Notes under the pieces: generated by a model
What the model saw: the letters and a program-made list of their open reading frames with translations, nothing else
Told to the model about the DNA's origin: nothing
Databases searched by the model: none
NCBI RefSeq assembly: GCF_900323885.1
Contig: NZ_OOHJ01000018.1
Location: 3,707,001-3,771,000 of the forward strand
DNA from: [Actinomadura] parvosata subsp. kistnae
GTDB lineage: Bacteria; Actinomycetota; Actinomycetes; Streptosporangiales; Streptosporangiaceae
DNA length: 64,000 bases
Direction: 5' to 3'
Shown: positions 17,777 through 25,430 of the stretch, piece after piece
How the letters are laid out: each line of letters begins with the position of its first letter
Position numbering within the stretch: the first letter of the stretch is position 1
Made by a program: the position numbers and the translations under genes

Positions 17777-18793
17777 TTACCTCAGCCATCCGCGTCTGGT
17801 GGCCTCCACGCCCGCGTGAAAGCGGGACTGAGCGCCCAACTCGGTCATGGCGTCGGCGAACCTCGCGCGTACGGTTCGTACCGACACGCCGAGCTGGCGG
17901 GCGATCGAGTCGTCGCACATGCCCTGCGCGGCCAGCCGCAGCACCTGCACCATGCCGTCGCTCCTGCGGCCCCACGGCAGGGGCACGGCGCGGGCCCACA
18001 GCTCGCGGAAGAGCGAGGTGAGCACGCCGACCACGACGGAGGTGCGGACCAGGTAGAAGTTGTAGGCGTGGTCGGGCAGGTTGCCGCCCCAGTGGGCGGG
18101 CAGGCCGGCCATCTCGGGCCCGGCGGCCATGAACCAGCTCGGCACCCGGTCCATCGTGCGCACCTCGCCGCCCGCCTCGGTGAGGCGGGCGAGCTGGTCG
18201 CGGACGCCCGGGAGCACGAGCGAGGACACCGGAATGATCGCTTGAACGGTCAGCAATTTCCGTTTTTGCGCATCAATCCATGGATCCGCAAATTTCCGCG
18301 CAAAGTCGGTCATAGTGCGCTCGTCGGGAACCGCGGTCAGTAATGGCATTGGTGGCGTTTGACATTGTACGGCGATGCCCACCACGCTCTCGTACAGGAT
18401 GTCCGCCCCGCTCGCCATCTCCACCGTGAATGGCCCGCTGCGATAGTCGCGCCCCGCGTCGTAGTCGCGGATCAGCCCGCGAATCGAGCCGAGCGCCGAA
18501 TCGATCATTCGGCTCTCCTCGGCGAGCCGGTCGAGCCGGTCGGCGATCAGCCGGCCGAGTGCCGCGGCGGGATGTCTGGCCAGGTATTGCCCTGATTGCT
18601 CGTCGATGACCCCGAGCTTCACCAGATCGTCGAGCTGGCGGCCAACTTTTTCGACGGGGCCGTCCATGGCTTGCGCCAGATCGGAGCGGGTGGCCTTGTG
18701 CAGGCGCAACACGGCGGAGTAGAGCGCGGTTTGTGCCGGGTCGAGGCCCAGCGTCTTGAGCGGATCGGACATCATTCGCGGCTGGTTGGGCAT
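17777..18793 (-). CDS. LuxR-type transcriptional regulator with TrmB-like N-terminal domain
   Basis: 338 residues from ATG 18793, selected because GGAG lies 9 bases upstream. The N-terminal 70 residues (DPAQTALYSAVLRLHKATRSDLAQAM) form a TrmB-like winged helix, the centre resembles a phospholipase-D-like/TrmB sensor fold (FARKFADPWIDAQKRKL), and the C-terminus is a LuxR helix-turn-helix (VLRLAAQGMCDDSIARQLGVSVRTVRARFADAMTELGAQSRF). No receiver domain, so it is not BldM, which occupies the comparable place in Streptomyces. It diverges from guaB across 428 bases of hairpin- and palindrome-rich DNA. Target genes unknown. Confidence 0.85.
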   Translation of the reverse strand: MPNQPRMMSDPLKTLGLDPAQTALYSAVLRLHKATRSDLAQAMDGPVEKVGRQLDDLVKLGVIDEQSGQYLARHPAAALGRLIADRLDRLAEESRMIDSALGSIRGLIRDYDAGRDYRSGPFTVEMASGADILYESVVGIAVQCQTPPMPLLTAVPDERTMTDFARKFADPWIDAQKRKLLTVQAIIPVSSLVLPGVRDQLARLTEAGGEVRTMDRVPSWFMAAGPEMAGLPAHWGGNLPDHAYNFYLVRTSVVVGVLTSLFRELWARAVPLPWGRRSDGMVQVLRLAAQGMCDDSIARQLGVSVRTVRARFADAMTELGAQSRFHAGVEATRRGWLR

Positions 18794-18897
18794 TATGGGC
18801 GGCTCCGTTGGGGGGACACGGGCGTGCCGCGAGGATAACCCCGCATTCCCTCCTTGTCCGCGTGTTGCCCGGACTGCTTCTCCAGGACGTGCAACTT

Positions 18898-18911
18898 CGT
18901 GCAATTGCACG
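18898..18911. promoter_or_regulatory. 14-bp palindrome upstream of the LuxR-type gene
   Basis: CGTGCAATTGCACG is a perfect palindrome, with a third half-site (CGTGCAAC) 10 bases to its left at 18888 and a weaker CACAT-TGCG-ATGTG at 18916-18929. It is 105 bases before the regulator's start and close to a possible guaB promoter, so it may be the regulator's own operator (inference). Confidence 0.5.
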
Positions 18912-18974
18912 TTTTCACATTGCGATGTGCCGTTGAGTAACGCAGGCTTTACCTAGCGTCGGCATCCAGCCAAG

Positions 18975-19155
18975 GGCGCGGTTGCGCCGGCCATCAGGAC
19001 GCGGAGGGGGGTTCGGTGGCGTGCAGCGCCACCGTTGCCCGGATGCCGGTGGCCGGGGGATGGGACGGATCACCGACCGTCCCATCCCCCGGCACTTCTT
19101 TGCCGGAAGCCGGGAGCACGTCGGACCACCGTGGGGGTCTTCGTGCTCCCGGCTT
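18975..19155 (+). promoter_or_regulatory. four-hairpin structured leader upstream of guaB
   Basis: Four successive inverted repeats between the divergent regulator and guaB: GGCGC/GCGCC (18975-18988); CGGTGGCG/CGCCACCG (19014-19034); a 17-bp perfect stem GCCGGGGGATGGGACGG with its complement (19052-19068 / 19077-19093, 8-base loop); and AAGCCGGGAGCACG/CGTGCTCCCGGCTT (19107-19120 / 19142-19155). No T tract follows any of them. A possible promoter TTGAGT-15-TAGCGT (18933-18959) would start transcription just before the first hairpin. The array ends 66 bases before the guaB ATG. No known riboswitch is recognised. Confidence 0.55.
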
Positions 19156-19221
19156 AAGTGCGTTTTGGAGCCAGGGCCTAGACTTAGTGCACACCAAAGC
19201 TAGGCAGGAGGGGGCCGCGGC

Positions 19222-20703
19222 ATGTCCAAGTTCACCGAGATGGGTCTGACCTTCGATGACGTGCTGCTGGTGCCCGGGTATTCGGACCTGCAGCCAGGAG
19301 AGGCCGATACCCGATCTCGCCTGTCCAAGGGCATCACGCTGTCGATCCCGCTGATCTCCGCGGCGATGGACACCGTCACCGAGGCCCGCATGGCGGTCGC
19401 CATGGCCCGTCAGGGCGGCATCGGCATTCTGCATCGCAATCTGTCGGTCGAGGAGCAGGCCCAGCAGGCCGACCTGGTCAAGCGGTCCGAGGCGGGCATG
19501 GTCACCAACCCGGTGACGTGCAGCCCCGACGACACGCTGGCCGACGTCGAGCGGCTGTGCGCCACGTACCGGATCTCCGGGGTGCCCGTGACCGACGTGT
19601 CGGGCACGCTGGTCGGCATCGTCACCAACCGCGACATGCGCTTCGAGACCGACCAGACGCGCCCCGTGCGCGAGGTCATGACCAAGATGCCGCTCGTCAC
19701 CGCCCCGGTCGGGGTGTCGCGCGACGAGGCGTTCAAGCTGCTCAGGCAGAACAAGATCGAGAAGCTGCCGCTCGTCGACGCCGACGGCCGGCTGCGCGGC
19801 CTGATCACCGTCAAAGACTTCACCAAGAGCGAGCAGTACCCGCTGTCCACCAAGGACGCCGACGGCCGGCTGCTCGTCGGCGCGGCGATCGGTGTCGGCG
19901 GCGACGCCGAGCTGCGCGCCAAGGCGCTCATCGAGGCCGGGGTCGACGTCGTGGTCGTGGACGTCGCGCACGGCCACTCCAAGGGCCTGGCCGACATGAT
20001 CGCCAAGATCAAGGCCAACAGCAAGGTCGAGGTCATCGGCGGCAACATCGCCACCAGGGCCGGCGCGCAGATGCTGGTCGACGCGGGCGCCGACGCCGTC
20101 AAGGTGGGCGTGGGCCCCGGCTCCATCTGCACCACCCGCGTCGTCGCCGGGGTCGGCGCGCCGCAGGTCACGGCCATCTACGAGGCGTCCAAGGCGTGCG
20201 CGCCGGCCGGCGTGCCGGTGATCGGCGACGGCGGCCTGCAGTACTCCGGCGACATCGTCAAGGCCATCGCCGCCGGGGCCGACACGGTCATGCTGGGCTC
20301 GCTGCTCGCCGGCTGCGAGGAGTCGCCCGGTGAGCTGATCTTCATCAACGGCAAGCAGTTCAAGTCGTACCGGGGCATGGGCTCGCTCGGCGCCGTACGC
20401 AACCGCGAGCGCGGCGGCACCTCCTTCAGCAAGGACCGCTACGCGCAGGCCGACGTCGGCGGCGAGGACAAGTACATCCCCGAGGGCATCGAGGGCCAGG
20501 TGCCCTACCGCGGCCCGGTCGCGGCCGTCGCCCACCAGCTCATCGGCGGGCTGCGCCAGGGCATGTGGTACGCCGGCTGCCGCACGATCGAGCAGATGCA
20601 CACCGACTGCGAGCTCATGCCGATCACGGCGGCGGGCCTCAAGGAGAGCCATCCCCACGACATCCAGATGACCGTGGAAGCTCCGAACTATCACAGAAGG
20701 TAA
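19222..20703 (+). CDS. guaB: IMP dehydrogenase
   Basis: 493-residue IMPDH, converting IMP to XMP with NAD+, the rate-limiting step to GTP. TFDDVLLVPGYSDLQPGE is the family start; the two CBS domains lie at about residues 95-210 (MTKMPLVTAPVGVSRDEAF visible); the catalytic loop GVGPGSICTTRVVAGVG carries Cys303; the flap contains MGSLGAVRNRERGGTSFSKDRY. The ribosome site is AGGAGGGGG, spaced 9-10 bases before the ATG. guaB3 follows 4 bases later. Confidence 0.97.
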   Translation: MSKFTEMGLTFDDVLLVPGYSDLQPGEADTRSRLSKGITLSIPLISAAMDTVTEARMAVAMARQGGIGILHRNLSVEEQAQQADLVKRSEAGMVTNPVTCSPDDTLADVERLCATYRISGVPVTDVSGTLVGIVTNRDMRFETDQTRPVREVMTKMPLVTAPVGVSRDEAFKLLRQNKIEKLPLVDADGRLRGLITVKDFTKSEQYPLSTKDADGRLLVGAAIGVGGDAELRAKALIEAGVDVVVVDVAHGHSKGLADMIAKIKANSKVEVIGGNIATRAGAQMLVDAGADAVKVGVGPGSICTTRVVAGVGAPQVTAIYEASKACAPAGVPVIGDGGLQYSGDIVKAIAAGADTVMLGSLLAGCEESPGELIFINGKQFKSYRGMGSLGAVRNRERGGTSFSKDRYAQADVGGEDKYIPEGIEGQVPYRGPVAAVAHQLIGGLRQGMWYAGCRTIEQMHTDCELMPITAAGLKESHPHDIQMTVEAPNYHRR

Positions 20704-20707
20704 GAGC

Positions 20708-21829
20708 ATGACTCAGCAGGTGGAGATCGGCCGGGGGAAGACCGGGCGGCGGGCGTACGCGCTTGACGAGATCGGCCTGGTGCCCTCGCGGCGCACCCGT
20801 GACCCGGAGGAGGTCTCGATCGCCTGGCAGATCGACGCCTACCGGTTCGAGCTGCCCGTGGTCGTCGCTCCCATGGACAGCGTGGTCTCGCCGGCCACCG
20901 CCATCGAGATCGGGCGGCTCGGCGGCCTGGCGCCGCTCGACCTCGAAGGGCTGTGGACGCGCTACGAGGACCCGCTGCCGCTGCTGGAGGAGTGCGCCGC
21001 CCTCGACCAGGAGGCGGCCACGAAGCGGCTGCAGGAGATCTACGCCGCGCCGATCAAGGAAGAGCTGATCGGCCGCCGCATCGAGGAGATCCGCGCCTCC
21101 GGGGTGACCACCGCCGTGCGGCTGTCGCCGCAGCGCACGGTCCAGTACCACAAGGCCGTCATCGACGCGGGCGTCGACATCTTCGTCATCCGCGGCACGA
21201 CGGTCTCCGCCGAGCACGTCTCGGGGCGGGCCGAGCCGCTCAACCTCAAGCAGTTCATCTACGAGCTCGACGTGCCCGTCATCGTGGGCGGCTGCGCCAC
21301 CTACACCGCCGCGCTGCACCTCATGCGCACCGGCGCGGCCGGCGTGCTGGTCGGCTTCGGCGGCGGCGCCTCCCACACCACCCGCAACGTCCTCGGCGTG
21401 GCGGTGCCGATGGCCACCGCGATCTCCGACGTGGCGGCGGCGCGGCGCGACTACCTCGACGAGTCCGGCGGCCGCTACGTGCACGTGATCGCCGACGGCG
21501 GCATGGGCACCTCCGGCGACATCGCCAAGGCCATCGCCTGCGGCGCCGACGCCGTCATGGTGGGCTCGCCGCTGGCGCGCGCGGTGGAGGCGCCCGGGCA
21601 CGGCTTCCACTGGGGCTCCGAGGCGCACCACCCCGACCTGCCGCGCGGGCGGCGGGTCGCGTTCGGCACGGTGGGCACGCTGGAGCAGATCCTGCACGGG
21701 CCGTCCAGCGTGGCCGACGGGTCGATGAACCTCATGGGCGCGCTCAAGCGCACCATGGCCTCCACCGGTTACTCCGACATCAAGGAGTTCCAGCGGGTCG
21801 AGGTCGTGGTGGCGCCGATCCAGCGCTAG
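20708..21829 (+). CDS. guaB3: GuaB3 family IMP dehydrogenase-related protein
   Basis: 373-residue IMPDH/GMP-reductase-fold protein, the actinobacterial guaB3 paralogue that always follows guaB2-type genes. It lacks CBS domains, and the IMPDH Cys loop is absent: VGGCATYTAALHLMRTGAAGVLVGFGGGA stands in its place, whereas the glycine-rich phosphate site IADGGMGTSGDIAKAIACGADAVMVGSPLA is kept. Activity in most actinobacteria is unsettled. It is co-transcribed with guaB. Confidence 0.93.
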   Translation: MTQQVEIGRGKTGRRAYALDEIGLVPSRRTRDPEEVSIAWQIDAYRFELPVVVAPMDSVVSPATAIEIGRLGGLAPLDLEGLWTRYEDPLPLLEECAALDQEAATKRLQEIYAAPIKEELIGRRIEEIRASGVTTAVRLSPQRTVQYHKAVIDAGVDIFVIRGTTVSAEHVSGRAEPLNLKQFIYELDVPVIVGGCATYTAALHLMRTGAAGVLVGFGGGASHTTRNVLGVAVPMATAISDVAAARRDYLDESGGRYVHVIADGGMGTSGDIAKAIACGADAVMVGSPLARAVEAPGHGFHWGSEAHHPDLPRGRRVAFGTVGTLEQILHGPSSVADGSMNLMGALKRTMASTGYSDIKEFQRVEVVVAPIQR

Positions 21830-21834
21830 TTCCC

Positions 21835-21876
21835 GCGAAACGGCCGCCGCCCGGCATCGGGTGGCGGCCGTTTCGC
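21835..21876 (+). terminator. guaB-guaB3 terminator
   Basis: GCGAAACGGCCGCC (21835-21848) pairs perfectly with GGCGGCCGTTTCGC (21863-21876) and the loop contains a further CCCG-GCAT-CGGG stem. It starts 6 bases after the guaB3 stop and can also serve the convergent TetR gene. Confidence 0.88.
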
Positions 21877-21895
21877 CGTTCTGGGGAGGCGGCGG

Positions 21896-22807
21896 TCAGG
21901 CGGGGGTGTGGCGGCGGCGGTGGGCGCGCTGCCGGCACGCGTTGCCGCAGTAGCGGGCGGGGCGGCCCGTGGCGGTGGGGGTAAGAGGCGTGCCGCACTC
22001 CGCGCACCGGGTTTCGTTAGGTTTCGTTAGGGTGGTGGCGGTGGTCGCTCTGAGGCCGTCCATGACGATCTGGGTGGCGCGGCTGGGCGAGGTGGCCGCA
22101 GGGGCCGAGGTGGCGCTGCGTCGCCTGGTGCCCGCGTGTTCCAGGGTGCCCGCGTGTTCCAGGGTGCCGCCGTGTTCGAGGGTGCCGCCGCGTTCCAGGG
22201 TGGACGCGTGTTCCATGGTGGCGCAGCCGGCGATCAGGCGGGCCACGTCCTCGGGGGTCGCGTCGGCGCGGACGGCGCCCGCCCGCTGGGCGCGGGCGAG
22301 CAGGGGCGAGAGGGCGGCCAGCAGGCGGTCGCGGGCGCCGGGAGAGATGCCCTCCGTGGTCGTCATCGCCTGGCAGAGCGCCTTGTTCAGCGCCACCTCC
22401 GCCACCGCGCGCCCGAAGGCCGCGAAGAAGGCCGCGCCGGGGTCGCCGGGCCGGCCCAGCAGGGAGCGCAGCTCCTCGACGAGCCGGTCGAGCCGGTCGT
22501 TCACCACCGCCGCGAGCAACGCCTGCTTGCTGGGGAAGCGCCGGTAGACGGTGCCAGCGCCCACCCCGGCCCGGCGGGCGACGGTGTCGAGCGGCACCGA
22601 CGGGCCCTGCTCGGCGAACGCCTCCCGGGCCGCCGCCAGGACGCGGGCGCGGTTGAGGCGTGCGTCCTGGCGGCCGGGCACGTTCATGCCGGATCCGTCC
22701 AGACTGGGCACGTCCACACCGGACCCGTCCGCACCAGACCCGTCCGCACCGGGCACATCGACACCGGACCCGTCCGCATCGGACCCATCCGCACCGGGCA
22801 CGTTCAT
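21896..22807 (-). CDS. TetR family regulator with N-terminal repeats and C-terminal zinc-ribbon-like tail
   Basis: 303 residues from ATG 22807, supported by GGAGG 6 bases upstream; an internal ATG 22687 begins the usual TetR part but has no ribosome site. Residues 1-45 are a low-complexity DGSGxDVPGADG array. Residues about 47-110 are the TetR helix-turn-helix (FAEQGPSVPLDTVARRAGVGAGTVYRRFPSKQALL). The ligand domain runs to about 215, then a TLEHAG-type hexapeptide repeat. The tail is CAECGTPL...RYCGNACRQRAHRRRH, four cysteines as in a small zinc-binding domain. It diverges from the SnoaL-like gene across an embedded palindrome and probably represses both. Confidence 0.83.
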   Translation of the reverse strand: MNVPGADGSDADGSGVDVPGADGSGADGSGVDVPSLDGSGMNVPGRQDARLNRARVLAAAREAFAEQGPSVPLDTVARRAGVGAGTVYRRFPSKQALLAAVVNDRLDRLVEELRSLLGRPGDPGAAFFAAFGRAVAEVALNKALCQAMTTTEGISPGARDRLLAALSPLLARAQRAGAVRADATPEDVARLIAGCATMEHASTLERGGTLEHGGTLEHAGTLEHAGTRRRSATSAPAATSPSRATQIVMDGLRATTATTLTKPNETRCAECGTPLTPTATGRPARYCGNACRQRAHRRRHTPA

Positions 22808-22820
22808 GCCGGACCTCCGG

Positions 22821-22850
22821 TTGACAAGCGGAACGCGCGTTCCGTACGGT
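22821..22850 (+). promoter_or_regulatory. promoter with embedded TetR-type operator
   Basis: TTGACA (22821-22826) and TACGGT (22845-22850) with an 18-base spacer that contains the perfect palindrome GGAACGCGCGTTCC (22830-22843). The arrangement faces the SnoaL-like gene and lies between it and the divergent TetR gene, so binding would block polymerase directly. Confidence 0.7.
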
Positions 22851-22891
22851 CTAAGCGGGTGCTACGTTCCGGATTCTACTGGAGGTGCGTG

Positions 22892-23308
22892 ATGCAGGCG
22901 TCCGCGCGTGAAGTGGCCGAGCGGTTCCTGGGCGTCGCCGCCGGCGGTGACCTCGCCGCGCTGGCCGACCTCTACTCGGAGGACTCGGTGATCGAGCTGC
23001 CGTTCGCGCCGCCGGGCATCCCGGCCAGGTTCGAGGGGAGGGAGGGGCATCGGGCCAGGTTCGGCCGGGCGGCGACGGTGGTGCGGCACGAGCGCGTGGC
23101 GAACGTGGTGCTGCACGAGAGCACCGACCCGGAGGTGGTCATCGTCGAGTACGACCTGCACGGCCACGTCCTCTCCTCCGGGCAGCCGTTCACCCGCTCG
23201 TACGTGATGGTCATGCGCGTCAGGGACGGCCTCATCGTGCACTCGCGCGACTACGCCGACCCGGCGGGCTCGGTGGGCTACCGCGATGAGGCGGCTCGTG
23301 TCTCCTAA
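22892..23308 (+). CDS. SnoaL-like / NTF2-like protein
   Basis: 138 residues with the cone-shaped alpha+beta barrel pattern of SnoaL-like proteins: ASAREVAERFLGVAAGGDLA at the start, DLYSEDSVIELPFAPPG, then REGHRARF and a C-terminal YVMVMRVRDGLIVHSRDYADP. Members may be enzymes (cyclases, isomerases) or ligand binders; residues do not settle this. GGAGGT 5 bases before the ATG. Likely under control of the adjacent TetR repressor. Confidence 0.85.
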   Translation: MQASAREVAERFLGVAAGGDLAALADLYSEDSVIELPFAPPGIPARFEGREGHRARFGRAATVVRHERVANVVLHESTDPEVVIVEYDLHGHVLSSGQPFTRSYVMVMRVRDGLIVHSRDYADPAGSVGYRDEAARVS

Positions 23309-23319
23309 CATGCGGAGAC

Positions 23320-24096
23320 ATGGCTGATCTTCAGCACACGCACGAGCTGACGTACGAGGGCGACCGCGTCGTCAAGCGCTACCAGGACAGCAAGCCGGGC
23401 GCGGCCGAGCGCGAGTGGCGGGCGCTGCGGCTGCTGGCCGAGCACGCGCCGGGGCTCGCGCCCGAGCCGATCGCGTTCGAGGGCGGCGCGGTGACCATGT
23501 CGCGCATCCCCGGCGTGCCGTTGCGCGGGCTGGTCGCGGGCGGCAAGCACGTGTCGGCCATGGCGGAGGCGCTGGCCGAGCTGCACGCCGCCGTGCCCGG
23601 CCGCGTGCTGCGCGGCGTCCCCGTGCGGCCGTGGCAGCGCGAGGCGCTGGTCGACTGGGTCAGGAAGCGGTGCGCCGGCTGGGAGCCGAGGGAGCCGCTG
23701 GCCGACCGGGTCGTCAAGGAGGGGCTGCGCTGGCTGGAGAGCTGGTCGCCTGGCGAGGCGGGCGTGCGGGAGGTGTTCGGGGCGGGCGACGGGAACCTGG
23801 CGAACTTCCTGTGGGACGGCACGCGGGTGCGCATCGTCGACTTCGAGGACTCGGGGCGCAGCGATCTGGCGTTCGAGCTGGCGGAGCTGGCCGAGCACGT
23901 GTCCATGTGGGTGGACGGCGAGGTGGAGATCGCGCACCGGTTCGAGCTGAGCCCGCAGGAGGAGCGGCGCACCAGGGAGTGCCGCAAGGTGCACGCGCTG
24001 GTGTGGTTCTTCCTGCTGTCGCACGAGCACCCGCGCAACCCGCCGGGGACCTTCCGGCGGCAGGTCGAGCGGGTGCTGGCAACATTGGGCGCATGA
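23320..24096 (+). CDS. phosphotransferase-like kinase
   Basis: 258-residue APH-fold protein. LRLLAEHAPGLAPEPIAFEG is typical of the family's N-lobe, FGAGDGNLANFLWDG replaces the usual HGD loop (Asp and Asn retained, His replaced by Ala-Gly), and VRIVDFEDSGRSDLAFELAELAEH is the metal site. TAACAT 8 bases before the ATG and no ribosome site suggest a leaderless start, although it lies only 11 bases after the SnoaL-like stop. Substrate unknown. Confidence 0.8.
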   Translation: MADLQHTHELTYEGDRVVKRYQDSKPGAAEREWRALRLLAEHAPGLAPEPIAFEGGAVTMSRIPGVPLRGLVAGGKHVSAMAEALAELHAAVPGRVLRGVPVRPWQREALVDWVRKRCAGWEPREPLADRVVKEGLRWLESWSPGEAGVREVFGAGDGNLANFLWDGTRVRIVDFEDSGRSDLAFELAELAEHVSMWVDGEVEIAHRFELSPQEERRTRECRKVHALVWFFLLSHEHPRNPPGTFRRQVERVLATLGA

Positions 24097-24527
24097 GGCT
24101 CGCCGACGAGGGTGACAGGGCCGCCGTGGAGCGGCTCGTGCACGACGCCTACACGCCCTGGATCGAGGTCGTCGGCATGCGGCCGCTGCCGATGGAGGCC
24201 GACTACGCCGCGCTGATCGCCGCCGGCCGGGTGCACGTCACGGACGGGCTCGACGGGCTGATCGTGCTCGTCCCCGAGGACGGCGCGTTGCTCGTGGAGA
24301 ACGTCGCGGTGCGGCCCGAGCTGCACGGCCAGGGCATCGGGCGCCGCCTGATGGCCTACGCCGAACAGGAGGCGCGCCGGCTGGGGCTGCCGGCGCTGCG
24401 CCTCTACACCAACGTCAGGATGGCCGCCAACATCGCCCTGTACGCGTCGCTCGGCTACGTCGAGACCGGCCGCGTGGGCATCGAGGGCCGCTCCGCCGTT
24501 CTGATGCGCAAGGAGCTCAGCCCGTGA
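24093..24527 (+). CDS. GNAT family N-acetyltransferase
   Basis: 144 residues from ATG 24093, which overlaps the preceding stop (ATGA). LLVENVAVRPELHGQGIGRRLMAYAEQEARR is the acetyl-CoA binding motif and LRLYTNVRMAANIALYASLGYVETGR the C-terminal motif. Acceptor unknown. Its last codons and stop lie inside a three-copy tandem repeat shared with the end of the convergent aldolase gene. Confidence 0.87.
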   Translation: MRLADEGDRAAVERLVHDAYTPWIEVVGMRPLPMEADYAALIAAGRVHVTDGLDGLIVLVPEDGALLVENVAVRPELHGQGIGRRLMAYAEQEARRLGLPALRLYTNVRMAANIALYASLGYVETGRVGIEGRSAVLMRKELSP

Positions 24528-24609
24528 GCACGCCCAGGATGCGCAACGAGCTCGGCCCGTGAGCACGCCCCAGAATGCGCAAGGAGCTCAGCCCGTGAGC
24601 ACGCCCAGG
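24504..24609. repeat. three-copy 35/36-bp tandem repeat at a convergent gene junction
   Basis: Copies at 24504-24538, 24539-24574 and 24575-24609, each beginning ATGCGCAAGGAGCTC or a near variant. The stop of the acetyltransferase is in copy 1 and the stop of the aldolase in copy 3. With one copy the two genes would overlap by about 11 bases, so the junction itself appears to have been triplicated. Confidence 0.85.
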
Positions 24610-25412
24610 AGGTGGCTGACCTCGCGGGCCACGGCGTCGCGGCCGGCCTTGAGGTACTTGCGGGAGTCCACCACCCGCTCGTCGTGGACGAGGTAGTCGC
24701 GGACGGCGCCGGTGAACGCCTTGTTCAGGTGCGTCGCGATGTTGATCTTCTTCATGCCCTGTCGTACGGCCTCGCGCAGCACGTCGTCGGGCACCCCTGA
24801 GGAGCCGTGCAGCACCAGCGGCACCGGCACGGCGGCGCGCAGCTCGGCGATGAGCTCCAGGTCGAGCACGGCGTCCTTGGTGGTCATCGCGTGGGAGGTG
24901 CCGACGGCCACGGCCAGCGCGTCGACGCCGGTTCTGGCCACGTAGTCGACCGCCTCGTGCGGCTTGGTGCGGGCGCCGGGCGCGTGCACGCCGTCCTTGC
25001 CGCCGACCTCGCCCAGCTCGGCCTCCACCCACACGCCGCGCTCATGGCACCAGGCGGCCACCTCGGCCGTGGCGGCGACGTTCTCCTCGTCGGGCAGGGC
25101 CGAGGCGTCGTACATGACGGAGCCGAGCCCGAGCCCCACCGCCTCCTCGACGAGCGCGCGGTCGGTGGCGTGGTCGAGGTGCACCGCGACCGGCACGTCC
25201 GCCCTCCTGGCGACGGCGAGGCAGGCGAGCGCGATCGGCTCCAGCGCGCCGTGGTAGCGCACGCAGTTCTCGCTGATCTGCAGCACGACGGGCAGGCCGA
25301 GCGCCTCGGCGCCGGCCACGATGGCGGTGGCGTGCTCCAGCTGGATCACGTTGAACGCGCCCACCCCTGCGGGTGATTGGCGGACGATGTCGCCGATGGG
25401 GGCGAGGGGCAT
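24588..25412 (-). CDS. class II ketose-bisphosphate aldolase (tagatose/fructose type)
   Basis: 274-residue Zn-dependent aldolase. GAFNVIQLEHATAIVAGAE opens the barrel, VHLDHATD holds the Zn histidine and catalytic Asp, EAELGEVGGKDGVH, VGTSHAMTTKD and LHGSSGVPDDVLREAVRQGMKKINIAT give the remaining metal and phosphate contacts. In its operon the likely substrate is tagatose- or fructose-1,6-bisphosphate, cleaved to DHAP and glyceraldehyde-3-phosphate. TAGGAG 6 bases before the ATG. Last gene of the amino-sugar operon. Confidence 0.9.
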   Translation of the reverse strand: MPLAPIGDIVRQSPAGVGAFNVIQLEHATAIVAGAEALGLPVVLQISENCVRYHGALEPIALACLAVARRADVPVAVHLDHATDRALVEEAVGLGLGSVMYDASALPDEENVAATAEVAAWCHERGVWVEAELGEVGGKDGVHAPGARTKPHEAVDYVARTGVDALAVAVGTSHAMTTKDAVLDLELIAELRAAVPVPLVLHGSSGVPDDVLREAVRQGMKKINIATHLNKAFTGAVRDYLVHDERVVDSRKYLKAGRDAVAREVSHLLGVLTG

Positions 25413-25430
25413 GACGGGCTCCTAACGTGA

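Noticed and set aside
17777..18793. BldM orthologue, given its place near shbA.
   Set aside because: No receiver domain; the N-terminal half is TrmB-like instead.
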